Origin: AP-15 sp963732095
Lineage (GTDB): Bacteria > Pseudomonadota > Alphaproteobacteria > ATCC43930 > CGMCC-115725
Direction: 5' to 3'
Length of the DNA: 64,000 nucleotides
NCBI GenBank assembly: GCA_963732095.1
Contig: CAVSZA010000053.1
Span: 1 to 64,000, forward strand
Shown here: one piece after another, positions 48,840-57,790 of the stretch
Layout: every line of letters starts with the position of its first letter
Numbering within the stretch: position 1 is the stretch's first letter
Notes under the pieces: generated by a model
Databases searched by the model: none
What the model was told of the DNA's origin: nothing
What the model saw: the letters and a program-made list of their open reading frames with translations, nothing else
Translations under genes and position numbers: made by a program

Positions 48840-49856
48840 TCACTGCCGGCTCCTGCGCAGGTGGGTGCGGGCACTCACCCATCCGCGCTTCCCTCGCCAA
48901 ATCTGGTGGCGGAGCAGCGAAGCGAAACGCCACGCGGCCGTCGTGATCCAGTGCGCGCCAAAGAGCGCGATCTCCGGAGGCTTCAACGGAAACCAAAACA
49001 GCCGTGCACAACTTACCGCACTAGTTGCGAAGAATTCTTTATATGCATAATATTCGGTACCGTCAAAATCGAGGAGCCGGAATTCGCGTTCCGTGAATAG
49101 CCTTTGCAGCATTAGGTATAAAAGAACAGTGCCGGGCGAGCTCTGCGCAAATCTCTCATCGTATCCGATGTGCTTATAGACGATAACGTCATGATCGATT
49201 CGACAGAAGACGTAAGCAGCAGGCTGATCGCCCGACATAAGCACATAACCGCGCACCCGACCGGCAACAGCATCGAGTTCAATCTGCCGAGCGAAACTTT
49301 CATCTTCTTGAAAACCCAAGCCTCGGTCGCTTTTGTATGAGGCGCGTGAAATCGCGACTGCGATATCACGGAATGCAATGATTTCGGATGGGGTTCTAAA
49401 TTCTAGGATAGATGCAACCGAGTCGGTTTCCTTCGCAAACTTTTTCACAGCGCGCTGCAAGTTGCCGCGAGATTTTTTTGAAAACTTTCTAATGTACTCA
49501 GCAAATGAACCTCGGAGGTCGACCACATATCGATCACCATAGCGGGCCGCATACCGCAATGCACCCCGATCGAAGCACATTGTGGCAAAACGCCTACCGA
49601 CCGGCATGGCTGAGATGACCACGGCGCGACAGGCCTGCGCCGCCGCTTGAGCCATCGGTATCCCGAGTTCCGCATCAACCACGAAAGGATTTGAAACGAG
49701 CGTGAACGCCTTCAGCTTCACCTCACCGAGCCTAAATGGCCCAAGCTGAAAGTGGAGGACTTCGGACCGAACCTCCCAGACTGGATTTCTTCTCGCCCCT
49801 TCTACTGATAACGGGTGGTACACGCCGCCAACGTGCCTCAAACATTGCCCGATCAT
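48840..49856 (-). CDS. GNAT/FemAB-type acyltransferase (CelD/BioF2-like, copy A)
   Basis: About 338 residues from ATG 49856, which overlaps the stop of a small upstream frame; a TTG at 49913 is the alternative start. The Acetyltransf_6 core is visible: 'GDRYVVDLRGSFAEYIRKFS', 'SKKSRGNLQRAVKKFAKE', 'GYVLMSGDQPAAYVFCRIDH' and 'ERFAQSSPGTVLLYLML'. Such proteins transfer acyl or aminoacyl groups in cellulose, exopolysaccharide or peptidoglycan pathways. A second family member is at 51417-52526. Confidence 0.78.
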   Translation of the reverse strand: MIGQCLRHVGGVYHPLSVEGARRNPVWEVRSEVLHFQLGPFRLGEVKLKAFTLVSNPFVVDAELGIPMAQAAAQACRAVVISAMPVGRRFATMCFDRGALRYAARYGDRYVVDLRGSFAEYIRKFSKKSRGNLQRAVKKFAKETDSVASILEFRTPSEIIAFRDIAVAISRASYKSDRGLGFQEDESFARQIELDAVAGRVRGYVLMSGDQPAAYVFCRIDHDVIVYKHIGYDERFAQSSPGTVLLYLMLQRLFTEREFRLLDFDGTEYYAYKEFFATSAVSCARLFWFPLKPPEIALFGAHWITTAAWRFASLLRHQIWRGKRGWVSARTHLRRSRQ

Positions 49857-50161
49857 TGGCCTTGCTCCAAACTCTTGAAGAGCTCTGCCGACGGGGCGTC
49901 CAAATGAAGCCAATCGAGAGCGGTAACTCGCTTTGCCATTGGCCGGAGATTTGATATCAAACGAGCTGCTATCACGTCACAACAGATCGTGCCTGCGCTT
50001 CGTAGAAATAATTTAGCTGTTAAGCCAAGATGCACGACGAACGGGAGGGTGTCAACATGACTTGAAATCCACTGGCGCTCGCTCTCGCCTTTAGGAGCTC
50101 TGGCCCAACCTCTTCCGGCATTGAACCTTCCGGCATTGATTGCAAATTCAAGAATTCCCAA
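49853..50161 (-). CDS. Hypothetical small protein upstream of acyltransferase A
   Basis: A 102-codon frame from a TTG, ending in a TGA that overlaps the next ATG. Codon third positions are GC-rich in its last 30 codons ('ALDWLHLDAPSAELFKSLEQ'), so part may be coding, possibly an N-terminal piece of the acyltransferase lost to a frameshift. No family is recognised. Confidence 0.3.
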   Translation of the reverse strand: MGILEFAINAGRFNAGRGWARAPKGESERQWISSHVDTLPFVVHLGLTAKLFLRSAGTICCDVIAARLISNLRPMAKRVTALDWLHLDAPSAELFKSLEQGQ

Positions 50162-50231
50162 ATGAGGTATCGCCGTTGCTCACCGATGCTGACGTGACGG
50201 CTCGCACCATTACAGCACGCAGGACTTCAGG

Positions 50232-50993
50232 TTGACTAAGCCGATCGCCTCCGCAAAATATTACGCCGAGAGACTTGTCCGGCACATCAGCGACGATGGG
50301 TTGCGGAGTTCCGCCGTTCTGTTGGGAAGAAACCTTATTTGGCCGTATTACGAATGGCTGATCCGACGTGGCATTCGGGCTCACGAGGAATTTGACTTGA
50401 AATATGGGCTCGATACTCACACGCCGATCCCAATTCGTAATTTGGAAACCTCAGCTCCCGGTGCGCGATATGCAGTTCATTACGAGGGGGCGGCGATACC
50501 GCTGACTCACAGAATACTTCGTCAGTTGAGGACTGACCTCTCCCGCTTTACCTTCATTGATCTCGGCTCGGGAAAAGGTCGAGTTTTGCTAATCGCCGCC
50601 CAGTATCCTTTCAAATCCGTAATCGGAGTTGAATTTTCACAGATCTTGCACGGTATCGACCAGTCTAACATTTCCAAATTTATTGAACTGGTTAAGACTA
50701 AGACGCCCCCGACTTCCTTAAATATGGATGCGGGCGCATTTGATTTTTCACAATTTGGAAACAAGGTCGTGTTCTGCAACAATCCGTTTACCGCAACCCT
50801 AACGCTTGGCGTTTTAGACAACTTGCAGTTCTCTCTTCGCAAGACCGGGCATCAAGGAATATTTATATACCTCACCCCTATTCCGCCCATCGTAAAAGAT
50901 AAGTTGGATACATTTCACCTCATCGCACAAGGCAGCTTCCTGAGCCATTTTGGGGGATTCCAGAAATATTATATCTGTCGGATAAGTAGCTGA
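50232..50993 (+). CDS. Class I methyltransferase-like protein (paralogue B)
   Basis: About 253 residues from a TTG at 50232. 'FTFIDLGSGKGRVLLIAAQY' and 'PFKSVIGVEFSQILHGID' are near-identical to paralogue A; 'VVFCNNPFTATLTLGVLDN' has an N-N-P-F catalytic-loop motif where A has Y-N-S-F. It is AT-richer than average. The two copies frame acyltransferase A, indicating local duplication. Confidence 0.8.
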   Translation: MTKPIASAKYYAERLVRHISDDGLRSSAVLLGRNLIWPYYEWLIRRGIRAHEEFDLKYGLDTHTPIPIRNLETSAPGARYAVHYEGAAIPLTHRILRQLRTDLSRFTFIDLGSGKGRVLLIAAQYPFKSVIGVEFSQILHGIDQSNISKFIELVKTKTPPTSLNMDAGAFDFSQFGNKVVFCNNPFTATLTLGVLDNLQFSLRKTGHQGIFIYLTPIPPIVKDKLDTFHLIAQGSFLSHFGGFQKYYICRISS

Positions 50994-51416
50994 GTTATTT
51001 ATCGGCTTTTCCCGAATTTTCAGGCAATCCGCTTGCCATCAGCCCGACCGTAGGAGCGGAAACGCGGAACGGGGCTGCCGCCACGGGGCGGGTGCGACTC
51101 CAACCGTATTGCAAACGCCCATTAAATCGTAGACCTTTGGGGCGATATCGAGTATTGACACTAGCTCGCTGTGCATTGCCCGTTCACCGGTATGCACCGA
51201 AAATCGCCCCATCGGGTTTAGCTACGGCGTTATCCTGACTTGGACGTAAGATGGCGGGAATTCCCTTTCGGGCTGGTGAGTGTTCAGAATGCGCGCAGTT
51301 CCATCACATCAATCGGCAAGACGATTGACCATGCGTCGACAGTCTAGACACGCTCGGCTGGTGAGGCCTCCGTGTGCGGGCGAAGCGACGTGTGAAGCAA
51401 AGATCGGACCGCCATA
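50994..51416. other. Intergenic stretch containing a phosphatase-superfamily remnant
   Basis: Between the end of methyltransferase B and acyltransferase B. Apart from the remnant at 51039-51207, no gene is supported. The part after 51240 is probably the promoter region of acyltransferase B. Confidence 0.45.
51039..51207 (-). pseudogene. C-terminal remnant of a paralogue of the 53023-54450 gene
   Basis: The minus strand reads 'VHTGERAMHSELVSILDIAP' and 'KVYDLMGVCNTVGV' to a TGA at 51039. The intact gene has 'LRTGEHAVHDEPVSILDIAP' and 'TIYDLMDVGN' at the same place. About 55 codons survive and the next upstream codons are already out of frame. Confidence 0.75.
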
Positions 51417-52526
51417 ATGAACGGTAGCGCGCCCTCGTATCATGTACTACACCGTCGACCAGAAGGTCTGATCGAGGCGCTCTGGCGCGCCTGCTTAGCC
51501 GATGCCGATTTTCCGACCCACTACACTGCTCCGGAATATTTCTTAGAGCCCGGGTTCCGCAATAAAGGGCCGTTTGCCATTCTGAGCCTGAGTGGCGATG
51601 AGGTAACAGCGGTTCTGACCGGGACCAATGATGGCGCATATGTTCAATCCGGACTTTCCGTACGCCCTCAAATCGTCTTTTCCCGCCGCGTCGATCGTGT
51701 GCGGGCGATGACAAACCTGGTCGACGGTCTTCTTGTAGAGGCAGCATCCGCGAAGCTGTTGGACCTGTTCGTGTGGTCTGACATTGCGACTCTGGTCGGC
51801 CCCCGCTTTCGCAAGAAACAATACGAAGGCGTCGCGATGCTGGATCTGTCGCGCGGTCCAGATGCGCTCTTCCGAAAATTCTCGGAAAACAAGCGTAGGA
51901 ACATCAAAAGAGCGATTAAGTATGGGGTCTCTGTCGAGCCAGCCAGCGACCCTGCCAAGGTCTCCGCCTATTATCCGGTCTTCGTCGAATGGTCTCGCCG
52001 CAAGGGGTTGGCGACCCCAGGAGAAGATGAGTTCCACCAAACCATGGCGTTGAGAAACAACCGGCTGCTGCTTCTCGCCCGTTACGAGGGTAAAATTATT
52101 GCGGGCATTGTAATTCGGTTCTTTCCCCACGGAATGATGGAGTATGCGGCGAACAGCTCGCTGCAAAATGCGCTTCATCTGCGGCCCAACGACTTGTTGC
52201 ATTGGCGGGCTATCGAGTGGGGATGCCGTGAGGGCATGACCCATTACAGTCTTGGGGGCGCGCACCTCTTCTTGCGAAAATTTGGCGGCGAAATTATTTC
52301 TACCACCCGTCATCGCTTGGACCTGTCGATCTTTCGCCGATTCGCGATCGGCGATTGGATCGCCGATCGGGCTGAACAAGCCCGCCCCCGGATACCCGGT
52401 CGGCTGGCCACCGCGGCGCGTTCTCTAAGGGGCTTGGTCGAACAGTCGCGCAACCCGCGCGCCAAGATGAGCGACGAGCGTCCCCCTATACCAACCGGAC
52501 GGATACGGACGGGAAAATCGCCGTAA
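51417..52526 (+). CDS. GNAT/FemAB-type acyltransferase (CelD/BioF2-like, copy B)
   Basis: A 369-residue protein. N-lobe includes 'FPTHYTAPEYFLEPGFRNKG'; the core has 'VAMLDLSRGPDALFRKFSEN', 'KRRNIKRAIKYGVSVEPASD', 'LLLLARYEGKIIAGIVIRFF' and 'LHLRPNDLLHWRAIEWGC'. 'LGGAHLFLRKFGGEI' is the C-terminal hallmark of Acetyltransf_6. It probably decorates a surface glycan. ATG follows 'cggaccgccata'; start is not strongly supported by a ribosome-binding site. Confidence 0.8.
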   Translation: MNGSAPSYHVLHRRPEGLIEALWRACLADADFPTHYTAPEYFLEPGFRNKGPFAILSLSGDEVTAVLTGTNDGAYVQSGLSVRPQIVFSRRVDRVRAMTNLVDGLLVEAASAKLLDLFVWSDIATLVGPRFRKKQYEGVAMLDLSRGPDALFRKFSENKRRNIKRAIKYGVSVEPASDPAKVSAYYPVFVEWSRRKGLATPGEDEFHQTMALRNNRLLLLARYEGKIIAGIVIRFFPHGMMEYAANSSLQNALHLRPNDLLHWRAIEWGCREGMTHYSLGGAHLFLRKFGGEIISTTRHRLDLSIFRRFAIGDWIADRAEQARPRIPGRLATAARSLRGLVEQSRNPRAKMSDERPPIPTGRIRTGKSP

Positions 52527-53022
52527 TCGTATGCGAGGATATAGTGGCTGACTGGTGCTGCGCTAGCCCGGTAGATGTCGGTTTCTGTTGATGCAGATGC
52601 ACGGTGGCAAACGTCGTCTTGCTGTTCTTTTGCCGTTTACAGCGGAGATCAGCGGGATTTTTGGCTGTTATATTGTTTATGAAAACGCGGGGTTTCGAGG
52701 GCAAACCAGTCTCCTCCTGTTTTTTATCTGTAATAACAGGTTACCACCGGCGAGCGCGGTTGGGGGGCCAAGTAGAGGTGCCTTGGGGGATTTGGTTTGA
52801 TGCGGAAATCCTGAACAGGAACGCTATTTATGGTCAGAGTCATTCACACGATTTCACCCGGCAATGAAGCGCCTCGATCCCGCTTCACCGGCGAAAGCCG
52901 GTGACCACGGCAGAAGTGGATCCCGGCTTTCGCTGGGAAAGGCAAAAAGGGAAATCTGCTGAATCACCTGAATGGTTCCGAGCACTAGATCATCTAGAGG
53001 TGTCGGAGTGCAAGGGCGCCGA
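52527..53022. other. Intergenic stretch with palindromic repeats
   Basis: No gene supported. It carries two small hairpins (52885-52904 and 52921-52938) of the same type as the GIY-YIG flanks, and a half-terminus of the 58 kb MITE-like element (52960-52988). Confidence 0.5.
52885..52988. repeat. Hairpin repeats and MITE-terminus-like segment
   Basis: Hairpins TCACCGGCGAAAGCCGGTGA (52885-52904) and TCCCGGCTTTCGCTGGGA (52921-52938) precede a segment at 52960-52988 that matches the left terminus at 58167-58198 (reverse complement) at 24 of 29 positions. Confidence 0.65.
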
Positions 53023-54450
53023 TCAGGCGACTCGCTTTTCCTCCGCTCGACCGCCGGAGCGAAAATGCGTAACGAGGCTGGCGCCGCGTACGGCATCGCG
53101 ACCGCTCCCGTTGCCGACATCCATCAAATCATAGATCGTCGGGGCAATATCGAGAATAGAGACCGGCTCGTCGTGGACCGCATGTTCGCCGGTACGTAGC
53201 CAGAGGACCCCCTCCGGATGATGGCGCGCGCTCTTGACGGCATCGATCGCATAAAGCAGGTCAAAAAAATACAGGGGCTCGTTGCGCCCGGGCGCTCCAG
53301 CGATCTCCCCATTGTCCTCGAGCCTATCGTATATTTGGCACCCGAAATGGATATCGGTGCCGGAAAGGCGTGCTCCAAAGACTGTCTCGGCTCCAAGCTT
53401 CAATTGTCTGAGGACGGCAAGCGCTTTCTCGGCCGCGGCACCATCGGTGAACCGGAGACGATATTGATGGGTCATTACCGGCTCGATCATTTGGGGCGCG
53501 ATATCGAGCAGTTGAAGAAAATTCGGAACATCGCGCAATCGGTAAAAATGCTGTCCGCCCCTCCCCTCGCGCTTCAAGAACGGCTGCTGGCTAAGTGCCG
53601 AGCACAGGATGATGATGGTATCTGCCTCCGCCAAAGCGAAGAACCGCCGGAGCAAGCCGTCCATAGACTGATATCCAAACAGTATCGCATCGCCATAGCT
53701 CCCAATCTCGTCCTTCGCCGGCTTCAGCGGAAATGCGTCGGGGTCCATGTGACGCCAATATGCATGTTGCAGATGAGCGGTGCTATTGATGAAGAAGGTC
53801 GCAAAATCGGGGCGCATTCGGCGATAGTAGTGCCGGAACAAATCGAACTGCAGGCGGTCCGCAAGCGCTACCCGCCGCCACTTGACGTCTGCCTGCGAAA
53901 GCCGCTCGTTGCCGAGCTGCGCCAATATCGCTCGAACTGTGTCCGCCGCGAGACCGTGGCGAAGCAAGAACGTCACGAATGACAGCCACTCGTTTACGCT
54001 CAGCGCCGCGCCCCTCGTGCTTTCCTGAACCAATTTAGCCATTACAGTCTTGAATACCTCGATTTCGGTCGGCCAAGCGGGCTGATTGTTGCACCATGGG
54101 TCAGGAAGATAGAACACACCGGTGCCGGCCAAGGCTCGGGCATTCATGCTGCCGCAATTCATCACCGACTTGCCAAGGCCGGCGAGGCGGCGCCATATGT
54201 CGGAATGATCGGCTTTGGGGCCGTCCGTCAGGTAGAAAACCTTATGCTCATCGTAAGGCAGTCCGGTATGGATTGAATACCACTGAATCCACGGTTCCAG
54301 GTAGTCGGGTTCGGAGACATCAGCTATGCTGGTAAACACTTGGGAGGAATTGTAGAGAGCAGTAAAATTCGGGAGCTTCCCCTGCTCCATCCACCTCCTC
54401 AGGAGCGGCGGACAAATCTCGTTAAATTCCAGCAGAAGAATCTTTGCCAT
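53023..54450 (-). CDS. Alkaline-phosphatase-superfamily (nucleotide pyrophosphatase-like) protein
   Basis: About 475 residues from ATG 54450; the frame is open to 54720 but the extra 90 codons are not protein-like. 'MAKILLLEFNEICPPLLRRW' and 'WIQWYSIHTGLPYDEHKVF' follow the type I phosphodiesterase layout; 'VSILDIAPTIYDLMDV' is the superfamily C-terminal motif. The usual metal ligands are altered: Asn/Glu stand where the first Asp is expected, and 'IIILCSALSQQPF' stands where S-D-H-G is usual. It may thus be a diverged transferase or inactive. Likely role in polysaccharide modification is inferred from context. Confidence 0.75.
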   Translation of the reverse strand: MAKILLLEFNEICPPLLRRWMEQGKLPNFTALYNSSQVFTSIADVSEPDYLEPWIQWYSIHTGLPYDEHKVFYLTDGPKADHSDIWRRLAGLGKSVMNCGSMNARALAGTGVFYLPDPWCNNQPAWPTEIEVFKTVMAKLVQESTRGAALSVNEWLSFVTFLLRHGLAADTVRAILAQLGNERLSQADVKWRRVALADRLQFDLFRHYYRRMRPDFATFFINSTAHLQHAYWRHMDPDAFPLKPAKDEIGSYGDAILFGYQSMDGLLRRFFALAEADTIIILCSALSQQPFLKREGRGGQHFYRLRDVPNFLQLLDIAPQMIEPVMTHQYRLRFTDGAAAEKALAVLRQLKLGAETVFGARLSGTDIHFGCQIYDRLEDNGEIAGAPGRNEPLYFFDLLYAIDAVKSARHHPEGVLWLRTGEHAVHDEPVSILDIAPTIYDLMDVGNGSGRDAVRGASLVTHFRSGGRAEEKRVA

Positions 54451-54799
54451 CGGCCCAGCCCAACGCGCCAGAGTTATTTGTGGCACTTGTGAAGGCCCCG
54501 AGAGAGCCTTGAAACACGCTCGCAAAAAGTGTACCCACCTGCCTCTCAGGTCAAGAAAAAACCCCGCAGCTGCTGGCGATTGCGACAACCTTCCGACCGC
54601 AATATGTGAGATTTCTATTCGACATCGAACCTCGGCAACAATGGCCTGATTAGTTACAGCGCTGCCATATCGTGCCTCGCTACCCGGTATGCTAGGATTT
54701 CGCGGCCCTTCGGGTACCAATGCGGGGTGACGGCGGCGCTACTGATTTGGGCAATCCATGCAATGCCGGGCCCATGACGCTTTGAACGGGCGTAAGCTC
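54451..54799. other. Divergent intergenic stretch, no supported gene
   Basis: About 350 bases between divergent genes, holding their promoters. No motif stands out. Confidence 0.35.
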
Positions 54800-54840
54800 A
54801 TGAAAGTCATTATCTCATGAAAGTCATTATCTCATGAAAG
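54800..54840 (+). repeat. 17-bp tandem repeat spanning the start of the HpnL-like gene
   Basis: The unit 'atgaaagtcattatctc' occurs twice (from 54800 and 54817) and a third partial copy at 54834 is the gene's own start. Each complete unit is a six-codon reading frame (MKVIIS) whose TGA overlaps the next ATG. Confidence 0.9.
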
Positions 54841-55823
54841 TCATTCCGATCATTGCCGCCATTGTAGGGCTGGCAATGATCGGGGCACTCGTTGGATATT
54901 TCGGGGCTGGCGCCGTGGTCAGATCGCTGCGCGCGATCGGTTGGGCTGGCTTTTCGGCGATTTGCGTGATTCATTTGGTGGTGATCTCGCTCGAAGGGAT
55001 CGCCTGGCGGCTGCTCGTGCCCGGGGCGCAAGTTTGGGCATTCATATGGGGTCGTCTGATCCGCGATGCCGGGTCCGAAGTACTGCCGGTATCTCAAATG
55101 GGGGGCTGCGTTCTGGGGGCCCGCGCCGTCGCGCTGGCCGGTGTGCCGGGATCGATCGCCGCGGCGACCACCATGGTCGACCTGACCCTCGAATTTTTCG
55201 CCAAGCTGGTCTACATGGCCATCGGCTTGATTTTGCTCGTCGATCTTCGGCCTGATATGCCGGTGTCGCTGCCGGTGGCGTTCGGCCTCACCGCAACCGG
55301 GCTCTTCGCAATCGCCTTTGTCATCATCCAGAGGCATGGCTTCGCATTCTTTGATCGATTTGCACGGATGCTGGGACGGGGTTGGGCAGAGCGGACTGTT
55401 TCCGGGGTGGCCGCCGTCCACGCAGCGCTTACCCAGACGTATCAACGCAGCGCCGGCTTGTGGGGCGGATTTGTTTTGCACCTCGCATGTTGGATGCTCA
55501 GCGCCGTCGAGGTTTGGATTGCGCTGCGGCTTGCCGGCGTCCCGTTCGGCTTTCCGACTGTGCTGGTCATCGAGAGTTTGCTCTATGCCATCCGAACGGT
55601 CGCGTTTGCGATCCCCAACGCCGTTGGCGTGCAGGAAGGAGCCTATATCCTGATCGGCGCTGCGTTCGGGCTGACACCGGAGATGGCGCTCGCTATTTCG
55701 CTCTTGAAGCGGGCGCGCGACCTCGTAATCGGACTGCCCGCGCTCGGCACCTGGCAAGTTGCCGAGGGCGGGCGCTTGTGGCGCCGCAGCACATCAGTCT
55801 ACGATCGGAGCCGGCCCCGGTGA
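54834..55823 (+). CDS. HpnL-like lysylphosphatidylglycerol-synthase-type membrane protein
   Basis: A 329-residue protein with about eight membrane helices, of the LPG-synthase transmembrane/HpnL (hopanoid-associated) family: 'YAIRTVAFAIPNAVGVQEGA', 'LGLTPEMALAISLLKRARDL'-type wording and 'ISLLKRARDLVIGLPAL' at the C terminus are diagnostic. It may move or bind a lipid such as a hopanoid precursor or lipid-linked glycan. The start lies in a 17-base tandem repeat, without a clear ribosome-binding site, so translation may be reinitiated from the small upstream frames. Confidence 0.82.
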   Translation: MKVIPIIAAIVGLAMIGALVGYFGAGAVVRSLRAIGWAGFSAICVIHLVVISLEGIAWRLLVPGAQVWAFIWGRLIRDAGSEVLPVSQMGGCVLGARAVALAGVPGSIAAATTMVDLTLEFFAKLVYMAIGLILLVDLRPDMPVSLPVAFGLTATGLFAIAFVIIQRHGFAFFDRFARMLGRGWAERTVSGVAAVHAALTQTYQRSAGLWGGFVLHLACWMLSAVEVWIALRLAGVPFGFPTVLVIESLLYAIRTVAFAIPNAVGVQEGAYILIGAAFGLTPEMALAISLLKRARDLVIGLPALGTWQVAEGGRLWRRSTSVYDRSRPR

Positions 55824-55867
55824 AAAGATCCTACGCCATGTGCCCGCGTGCGCACCCAATCCTCGGG

Positions 55868-57790
55868 CTAGTGCGAGGCAGAGGCGGGACAATCATCGAT
55901 GACGCGGTATAGAACTCGCGGTTCGGCGAACGGCTCGTTGTTGAACGGGTTGCGGTCAAGCTGCGCGTCAGGCTCGAGGCGCACGCATCCGGGTGCGAGC
56001 GTGGGAACACCCACCGCATAAGCGTAGGTGACACCCAAGCGGCGGAGTTCGGCCGCCCGGAGATTCCAAATGTCGCCTTCTTGGAAAAGCCGAACCGCTT
56101 CCGGGTAGCTGACCACCCGGTTGGTAAGGCGCGCTCCGTAGAGTTGATAGTGGACCGGACGGCTGACGAGGTCTAGAACGACAGAGCCGTCCGGTAAATC
56201 GTCGATCCGCGGCGGATATTCGAATGCCTCCGCTCTGGTCGGCAACCGACCGAGCTTCAGTAACGAACCCTCCTCGACACCTATATTGACAACGAGCACG
56301 AGCAGCATGAATAAGATTCCCAGCGCCATCGTCGCCTCGTATCCTCGCCGCAGCCGGCCGGAAGTGCTCGCCAGCAGGACCGCCGCCAAAGGAAGCAGCT
56401 CGGCAACCCCCACCATGAAATAACGCGGCTGGCGGGAGCCCGAGAACCACCACGCCAAAAATACGATCGTTCCGCAGACGTATAGAATTCGTGTAGTGCG
56501 GTCGCCGTCACTTAGAACGCGATGCCGGGGCTCGCTTGCCAGCAGAGCGCTCCATAGAATCCAGGCGACCGGAACCGTAGCTGCGAAAAACGGCCCCAGC
56601 CCCGAGCTGAACTTGAAGTTCTGGTGCAATCTATGGCCTTCGACCCACGGATAGACCAGCCATTGCCAAGAAGCAGGGACCCATTCGAGTTCGGCATATT
56701 TCATCTCATCGTAGGGCCAGTCCGGCGCAGAGGTGAACCCGAGAATGCTCGGCAGACCCCCCAGCGGGATCGGGTAAAGGGGGTTTCCCAGTTGTACCTG
56801 GTTACGCAACAGCCAAATCCCGGCCAACGCCAGAAAAGCAGATGCGAAAGCTGCGCTCTGCCGCGCTCGAGTGGCTCCGCTCGGTCGCATCTGCACCAAG
56901 GGCGCTCGGCCAAAAAAGATCAGCAGCCCAACGAGCACGGCCCCCACGAGATGCAATGGTTTGTACCCATAGGCGAGCCCGCTCGCCGCTCCTGCGAGCA
57001 CCGGCCAACTCGGGAACAGCTGCGGTCGGGATAGCGCCAGCCAGAGCGCGGCGAGTGAAAAGGCGACGCCAGCCACATCGGCCCCCAATTCTGTCGAGCA
57101 AAACCCGAACAGCGGGACGGTCGTGATACCACACGAGATCAGCGCCGCTGCGGAGCGGTCGGCGCCCGAGTATCGGCAGAGCCGGTACAGCAATAGGACG
57201 CATAGGCCGAGAAACGGAAGATTTACAGCCGATACAACGCGCTCCGGCAGGAGCCGCAACCAAAACCCATTCCAGAGGCTTGCATCGGCCGGGTACGTAT
57301 GCAAAAACGTCGCGTCCCAAATCTGCAACGAACCATCGCGAAAGAAATTAACTGCATTGGGGAGATGGTAGGCGTTTGCCTCGTAACCACGTGGGAAACC
57401 AATGACCAGAAGTCCTGCCAGCAGGAGAAATCCACCTCCCACTAGCGCCATGACGAGCCGGGCCGTTGGGTCGAATGGCAGCATCGGTGACTGATTCGTG
57501 GATGGGTTCGCTTGGTTCAGGCAAACCGGTGGATGGCGACGCGACCAGAGGCATCCCACGACCGCAACCACCAGAACGAATGGCATAGAGTTAACAAAAG
57601 TCATCCATTTGCCGGGAATAAATAACCCGGTTGCAGCCGGCACTTCAAACCCGAAGAAGAAAAGCGCGAAACCCGTAATAAGCCTACATATGAAAAGATC
57701 TACCGGTGATGACGTGCGCTGACGAGGCACCATCAGCCAACCGCCGAGAGTGACGACCATCAGATATAGAATGCCTGCTGTCGCGCTCAC
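55868..57790 (-). CDS. GT-C-type multi-pass membrane protein (glycosyltransferase 39-like)
   Basis: About 640 residues from a GTG, with some 12 hydrophobic helices in the first 470 residues and a soluble C-terminal domain ('GSVVLDLVSRPVHYQLYGAR'). 'GFPRGYEANAYHLPNAVNFF' and 'WDATFLHTYPADASLWNGFW' resemble the first periplasmic loop of GT-C enzymes, but an exact catalytic D-x-D/E could not be defined. Probably transfers sugars from polyprenyl donors to a surface glycan. Convergent with the HpnL-like gene, 44 bases apart. Confidence 0.6.
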   Translation of the reverse strand: MSATAGILYLMVVTLGGWLMVPRQRTSSPVDLFICRLITGFALFFFGFEVPAATGLFIPGKWMTFVNSMPFVLVVAVVGCLWSRRHPPVCLNQANPSTNQSPMLPFDPTARLVMALVGGGFLLLAGLLVIGFPRGYEANAYHLPNAVNFFRDGSLQIWDATFLHTYPADASLWNGFWLRLLPERVVSAVNLPFLGLCVLLLYRLCRYSGADRSAAALISCGITTVPLFGFCSTELGADVAGVAFSLAALWLALSRPQLFPSWPVLAGAASGLAYGYKPLHLVGAVLVGLLIFFGRAPLVQMRPSGATRARQSAAFASAFLALAGIWLLRNQVQLGNPLYPIPLGGLPSILGFTSAPDWPYDEMKYAELEWVPASWQWLVYPWVEGHRLHQNFKFSSGLGPFFAATVPVAWILWSALLASEPRHRVLSDGDRTTRILYVCGTIVFLAWWFSGSRQPRYFMVGVAELLPLAAVLLASTSGRLRRGYEATMALGILFMLLVLVVNIGVEEGSLLKLGRLPTRAEAFEYPPRIDDLPDGSVVLDLVSRPVHYQLYGARLTNRVVSYPEAVRLFQEGDIWNLRAAELRRLGVTYAYAVGVPTLAPGCVRLEPDAQLDRNPFNNEPFAEPRVLYRVIDDCPASASH

